Below, in pieces: positions 13,422 to 17,214 of a DNA stretch of 17,214 nt. The stretch is from RUG11551 sp045586185. Its GTDB lineage: Bacteria; Planctomycetota; Planctomycetia; Pirellulales; Thermoguttaceae. The notes beneath the pieces are model-generated. The model did not search any database and was not told where the DNA came from. It saw only the letters and a list, made by a program, of their open reading frames with translations. Numbering within the stretch: position 1 is the stretch's first letter; each line of letters opens with the position of its first letter. Location: contig JAZMZV010000101.1 of the NCBI GenBank assembly GCA_045586185.1, forward strand, positions 1 to 17,214. Reading direction: 5' to 3'. Both the position numbers and the translations under genes were made by a program.

Positions 13422-14102
13422 TTAGTTGTTGACGGATTCGTTTTCAATCTTGCCGTCTTTGAGCGTAATAACGCGATCCGCAAAGGCGGCGACTTCATTT
13501 TCGTGCGTTACAACAAGAAGAGTTCGCCCTTGGTCCTTACATAACTCTTTGAGAATCTGACACAATTTCATCGAATTGTCGGTATCCAGATTTCCCGTTG
13601 GCTCGTCAGCAAGGAGAATATCTGTCGGAGACATCAGCGCTCGCGCCACGGCAACTCGCTGCTGCTCTCCGCCGGACAGCGCGTCCGGACGATGAGAGCG
13701 TCTGTCCGCGATTTCCAAACGAGTCAGGAGCATTTCCAGCCGGTCTTTGTCAATGTCCTTCTTCCCGCCGGCAATAAGCGGCAAGAGAATGTTTTCTTCC
13801 GCCGTCAGCGTCGGAATGAGGTTGAACGCCTGAAAGATCAAGCCGATTTTCTCACGGCGGAACCGGGTCAACGCGGCGTCTGACATCGCGCTGACAGAGT
13901 TCCCGTCTATGGAAATGCTCCCGGAGTCGAATCGGGTCAATCCCGCCAGAACGTGTAACAGAGTCGATTTCCCCGACCCGCTTTTGCCCATGATGGCAAC
14001 GTGTTCTCCCTTTTCAATTTGAAGGGAAACGCCGTTGAGCGCGTGAACTTCCGACGCGCCGGTCTTATACGTTTTGTAAACGTTTTCAATCGTGATGAAC
14101 AT
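13422..14102 (-). CDS. ABC transporter ATP-binding protein, LolD/MacB family
   Basis: The 226-residue cytoplasmic ATPase powers the permease encoded immediately downstream. All nucleotide-binding motifs are present: Walker A GKSGSGKST (39-47), Q-loop Gln91 (FQAFNL), signature LSGGEQQR (142-149), Walker B ILLADE (162-167) followed by PTGNLD, and H-loop His200 (VVTHE). FQAFNLIPTLTAEEN and DEPTGNLD are typical of the LolD/MacB/FtsE branch, which works with FtsX-type permeases in lipoprotein release, peptide or macrolide efflux, or cell-wall control; the cargo cannot be chosen from sequence. The start has no Shine-Dalgarno: GTAACTATC directly precedes the ATG, and just before that is a heptamer array (14106-14135). 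A family A inverted pair fills the remaining gap to the upstream toroid-protein gene. Confidence 0.93.
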   Translation of the reverse strand: MFITIENVYKTYKTGASEVHALNGVSLQIEKGEHVAIMGKSGSGKSTLLHVLAGLTRFDSGSISIDGNSVSAMSDAALTRFRREKIGLIFQAFNLIPTLTAEENILLPLIAGGKKDIDKDRLEMLLTRLEIADRRSHRPDALSGGEQQRVAVARALMSPTDILLADEPTGNLDTDNSMKLCQILKELCKDQGRTLLVVTHENEVAAFADRVITLKDGKIENESVNN

Positions 14103-14105
14103 GAT

Positions 14106-14135
14106 AGTTACGAGTTACGAGTTACGAGTTGCGAG
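14106..14135. repeat. Heptanucleotide array, unit GAGTTAC/GAGTTGC, in the ATPase gene leader
   Basis: This 30-bp array has the same layout as those at 7225 and 9555, but the first three units are (G)AGTTAC and only the last is GAGTTGC. The GAGTTAC unit contains TAA when read on the minus strand, and this copy lies outside any gene. It is followed after 9 bases by a family A element. Confidence 0.88.
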
Positions 14136-14144
14136 AGGATGAAA

Positions 14145-14181
14145 GGCGGTAACGGAGCGACCAGCGGGAGCGCAGTTACGC
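14145..14181 (+). repeat. 37-bp element (family A, copy 4), left half of an inverted pair
   Basis: It starts GGCGGTAACGG, has the core GAGCGACCAGCGGGAGCG and ends GCAGTTACGC, with the conserved ATGAAA flank at 14139-14144. With the opposite copy at 14204-14240 it forms a hairpin of about 96 bases. Outer ends GGCGGTAA / TTACCGCC pair, GAGCGA / TCGCTC pair inside, and TTACGCTTTA (14176-14185) pairs perfectly with TAAAGCGTAA (14200-14209). Confidence 0.9.
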
Positions 14182-14203
14182 TTTATTGAGCAGCCGCTTT
14201 AAA

Positions 14204-14240
14204 GCGTAATTTCGTTCGCTTCGCTCACTTCATTACCGCC
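14204..14240 (-). repeat. 37-bp element (family A variant, copy 5), right half of an inverted pair
   Basis: It shares the inside sequence of the copy at 5891-5927 (GAAGTGAGCGAAGCGAACG) and the fixed ends. It begins 11 bases downstream of the stop codon of the toroid-protein gene. No T-run follows, so it looks more like an mRNA stabiliser or processing site than an intrinsic terminator. Confidence 0.9.
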
Positions 14241-14251
14241 TTCCATTAAGT

Positions 14252-15433
14252 TTACTTCTTCGTCATGGCCAACGCTTTAATAGCGTAGGCGGTGGCGAGG
14301 TTCTGATCGTTTTCCATCCAGCGGTTGGAATCGCCGTTTTTCCAGGAGCCGTCTGGCTGCTGGCGAGCAATAATTTCAGACGCCAGTTCAGCGCGCCAGT
14401 TGTGGGCTTTGCCGTTGGCGTCGGTGAACGAGTCCTGTCCCAAAAGCGACATCGTCTTTCCAAACGTGTTGAAGTAATAGTAAACGCCCGCCTGCTGCTG
14501 CATCGGGTTTTCCTGGACGGTGTAGTACTTTTTAATCCAGTCCATCGCCGCCTTGTAACGGACGTCGTTGGTATCCATGTTGGCGTAGATGAAACTCTTT
14601 AATCCCGTATAGGACATGGAGCCGTAAGAGCGCATGCCGCCGTTTTCCATGTTGCCGTCGCCGACGCAGACGTAGAAGAATCCGCCATCCGGGTTCTTGT
14701 CAGCAAACTTGGTTGTGTTGTGCGGGGACTCGCAGTTCTGGCAGCGGGAAACGAAAACCATCGCCTTTTGAATGGCAGGGTCGTCCGCCTTCGCGCCGAG
14801 AGATTTTAAGGCGTCCAGGAAAAAGCCGGTGTTGGACAGGTCTGCTCGTCCCATCGTGCCGTATCCACTGCCGCCGTAGTTGAGGTTGTCGGCAGAGTAA
14901 CCGTTTTCTTCGTTGTACTGGGTTGACCGGATGAACGTTTCCGCCCGCTTGAGAATGTTGTTGTATCGACCGTCGACGTTTGCTTTGACAAACGTGTCGA
15001 TAGCAATGCAGGACTCATAGGTGATAAGCATCATGTCGGGATTGTAGATTCCGCCGTCAGGCTGAACGAACCCTTCCAGATACTTTAATCCCTTGGCGAC
15101 AGCGGGATCGTCGGGCGACAAGCCCGCGTCCAACATCGCTCCTGTTACGAACGCAGAAATGCCGATTCCCATGAACTTGCTGAACGAGCCGTCCGCGCCC
15201 TGCCCTTTGGTTTTGAGATATTCAACGCCTTTGGCGATTGCCTTGTCGATGTTTTCCGGAGTCGCTTCCGGCATCGTTTCCGGACGAACAAACGGAGTAG
15301 GAGTAAACGAACCGCGTCCGCCCATGCCGCCCGCTGCGGGCTTGCTTGCGGCTTCCTGCTTCGGAGCGTCCTGAGCATATACGCTGACGCATAAAGCCAA
15401 AACAACCAATACCGATAAAAGTCTTTTAATCAT
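14252..15433 (-). CDS. Secreted prenyltransferase/squalene-oxidase-repeat (alpha/alpha toroid) protein
   Basis: The 393-residue protein has a signal peptide (MIKRLLSVLVVLALCVSVYA) ending near residue 20. A Gly/Met-rich linker follows (AAGGMGGRGSF, 33-43), then repeated helical units with the Q-D-G-S/G-W/F motif seen in squalene-cyclase-fold proteins: GADGSF (79-84), QPDGGIYN (124-131), NPDGGFFYV (247-255) and QQPDGSWKNGD near 363-373. The DxDD proton donor of squalene-hopene cyclases is absent, so it is not expected to make hopanoids. A CQNC pair (231-234) could be a disulfide or metal site. Similar secreted proteins of unknown role are common in Planctomycetota (general knowledge). The ATG has an AAGGA ribosome binding site at 15441-15445. 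It lies upstream of the ABC ATPase and permease in the same direction and may share their transcript. The Met/Gly-rich linker resembles that of the permease. Confidence 0.88.
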   Translation of the reverse strand: MIKRLLSVLVVLALCVSVYAQDAPKQEAASKPAAGGMGGRGSFTPTPFVRPETMPEATPENIDKAIAKGVEYLKTKGQGADGSFSKFMGIGISAFVTGAMLDAGLSPDDPAVAKGLKYLEGFVQPDGGIYNPDMMLITYESCIAIDTFVKANVDGRYNNILKRAETFIRSTQYNEENGYSADNLNYGGSGYGTMGRADLSNTGFFLDALKSLGAKADDPAIQKAMVFVSRCQNCESPHNTTKFADKNPDGGFFYVCVGDGNMENGGMRSYGSMSYTGLKSFIYANMDTNDVRYKAAMDWIKKYYTVQENPMQQQAGVYYYFNTFGKTMSLLGQDSFTDANGKAHNWRAELASEIIARQQPDGSWKNGDSNRWMENDQNLATAYAIKALAMTKK

Positions 15434-15555
15434 GTTGAGTTCCTTTCGATGGGAATAAGAGTCAAAACAGAACAGAAAAACGCTCCGTATTGAAGTCGAA
15501 ACGTCCTGCTTTTAATGTATCGTAACAGCAATATTATTGCATATTACTCGACTAT

Positions 15556-15583
15556 TTTCTATATATTATAACGATTTTGTCAA
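15556..15583 (-). promoter_or_regulatory. Candidate promoter of the toroid-protein gene
   Basis: On the minus strand, TTGACA (15578-15583) lies 16 bases before TAGAAA (15556-15561). A perfect TATAAT (15565-15570) lies too close to that -35 and has no good partner of its own. Direction and position suit the gene starting at 15433; which hexamers are used is uncertain. A run of seven G lies just upstream (15594-15600). Confidence 0.4.
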
Positions 15584-15675
15584 AAGAAAAATAGGGGGGG
15601 AGACGGAAAGATTTTTCGACAGAAATAATTGAGTTTAACAAATTTATTTTCAGCTTTTTAAGAAAATAATTGTGA

Positions 15676-15704
15676 TTGCAAAAAAATCTCTTTTGTGGTA
15701 TATT
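15676..15704 (+). promoter_or_regulatory. Sigma70-type promoter with extended -10 for the small membrane protein
   Basis: TTGCAA (15676-15681), a 17-base spacer and TATATT (15699-15704) preceded by TGG give a good extended -10 promoter. The leader would be about 40 bases. It is divergent from the toroid-protein gene; the 15434-15752 interval otherwise holds only AT-rich DNA. Confidence 0.7.
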
Positions 15705-15752
15705 GTCAAAAGATTTAACAATTTGTTTGTTTTTTACAAAAAGGGTTTCATT

Positions 15753-15977
15753 ATGGCTAAACAAGTTAGCAAACTGATTTGCGGAATCGCGTCGTTTTTT
15801 ATTCCCGGCTTGGGGCAGTTGATCGATGGCCGCGTTCAGTCGGCGATTTTTTGGTTCTTGCTCGTACTTATACTTGGGGCGCTGGTTCCGTACGTGTTGA
15901 TTCCGTATGTGGGACAACTTGGATACATTGTTCCGACTATCGCCTGGATTCTGAACATTATTAACGCTGTCAGATAA
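15753..15977 (+). CDS. Small TM2-like membrane protein
   Basis: The 74-residue protein starts MAKQVSKLICGIASFFIPGLGQ. A longer frame from 15672 begins before the predicted promoter -10, so I take the ATG at 15753, with a purine-rich AAAAAGGG at 15738-15745. Two hydrophobic segments (about 8-22 and 31-53, possibly a third at 58-72) flank the motif FFIPGLGQLIDGR, which resembles the PGxGQ-Y/F-G turn of TM2-domain proteins. TM2 proteins are small inner-membrane proteins of unknown biochemical role. It is monocistronic between its own promoter and the terminator at 16051-16084, and it is convergent with rpoC. Confidence 0.75.
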   Translation: MAKQVSKLICGIASFFIPGLGQLIDGRVQSAIFWFLLVLILGALVPYVLIPYVGQLGYIVPTIAWILNIINAVR

Positions 15978-16020
15978 CGCGGTCATAAAAGCAAGACGTC
16001 GTAAAAAACAGCATGTTAAA

Positions 16021-16041
16021 CGATTGTTAATAATACAATCG
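16021..16041. other. Small hairpin between the small membrane protein and rpoC
   Basis: CGATTGT (16021-16027) pairs with ACAATCG (16035-16041) around an AT-rich loop. No T-run follows. It lies beside the main terminator and may be a relic or an mRNA end stabiliser. Confidence 0.5.
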
Positions 16042-16050
16042 CTTAAACGT

Positions 16051-16084
16051 AAAAAAACCGGGAAACTTTCGCTTCCCGGTTTTC
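16051..16084. terminator. Bidirectional intrinsic terminator (rpoC and small membrane protein)
   Basis: AAACCGGGAA pairs with TTCCCGGTTT around a short loop (ACTTTCGC). On the minus strand the stem is followed by a T-run, which suits rpoC (stop at 16141). On the plus strand it is followed by TCTGTTTT, which suits the gene ending at 15977. Confidence 0.85.
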
Positions 16085-16140
16085 TGTTTTAAATCACGTT
16101 GTTACAGCGAGCGCTGCGCCCGCTGTGGCGCTGAACCAAA

Positions 16141-17214
<1,074 letters not shown>

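Noticed and set aside
15552..15986. 144-codon minus-strand frame opposite the small membrane protein
   Set aside because: It overlaps the divergent promoter region and the supported TM2-like gene and has a Lys/Asn-rich composition typical of AT-rich non-coding DNA.

Overview
The window looks like a chromosomal stretch from a gut- or sediment-type member of the Planctomycetota. This is inferred, not proven. The clues are a hydrazine-synthase-alpha-like protein with two haem c motifs fused to a formylglycine-enzyme-like (SUMF1) module, a very large secreted GH106-like hydrolase, a secreted squalene-cyclase-fold protein of a kind common in that phylum, inconsistent Shine-Dalgarno use, and a large load of small dispersed repeats. 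Base composition is moderate (roughly half GC). No phage, transposase, CRISPR, rRNA or tRNA gene is visible.

Layout: 1-417 (+) is the 3' end of a family I acyl-CoA:acetate/3-ketoacid CoA-transferase. 418-926 has no gene and is filled with hairpins and two copies of a 70-bp repeat. 927-5303 (-) is a GH106-like secreted glycoside hydrolase with its own promoter at 5405-5432. 5304-5929 is a gene-free belt of palindromes and repeats. 5930-9940 (-) is the propeller/di-haem/SUMF1 fusion, with a strong promoter at 10008-10036. 10100-10149 is the terminator of the next operon. 10167-13409, 13422-14102 and 14252-15433 (all -) are a MacB/FtsX-type permease, its ATPase and a secreted alpha/alpha-toroid protein. 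15753-15977 (+) is a small two-helix membrane protein with its own promoter, divergent from the preceding gene. 16051-16084 is a bidirectional terminator shared with the 3' end of rpoC (16141-17214, -, partial).

How the genes fit together: the exported hydrolase and the exported haem/SUMF1 protein fit carbohydrate use and an extracytoplasmic redox or structural role. The ATPase and permease are one transcription unit (12-bp gap), possibly read from the toroid-protein promoter through a repeat-filled spacer that can fold into a long hairpin.

The most unusual content is the repeat system. It consists of short heptanucleotide arrays, four of them about 30 bp, a 37-bp element with fixed ends found five times, and a 70-bp two-arm element found four times. 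These combine in a fixed order (heptamer array, short linker, element containing a GCGACCA-type core). Several copies lie inside the reading frames of the three large exported or membrane proteins and are translated as short linker peptides. The frames stay open because the heptamer is stop-free in all six frames, or, in one case, because a single variant unit removes what would be an in-frame TAG.
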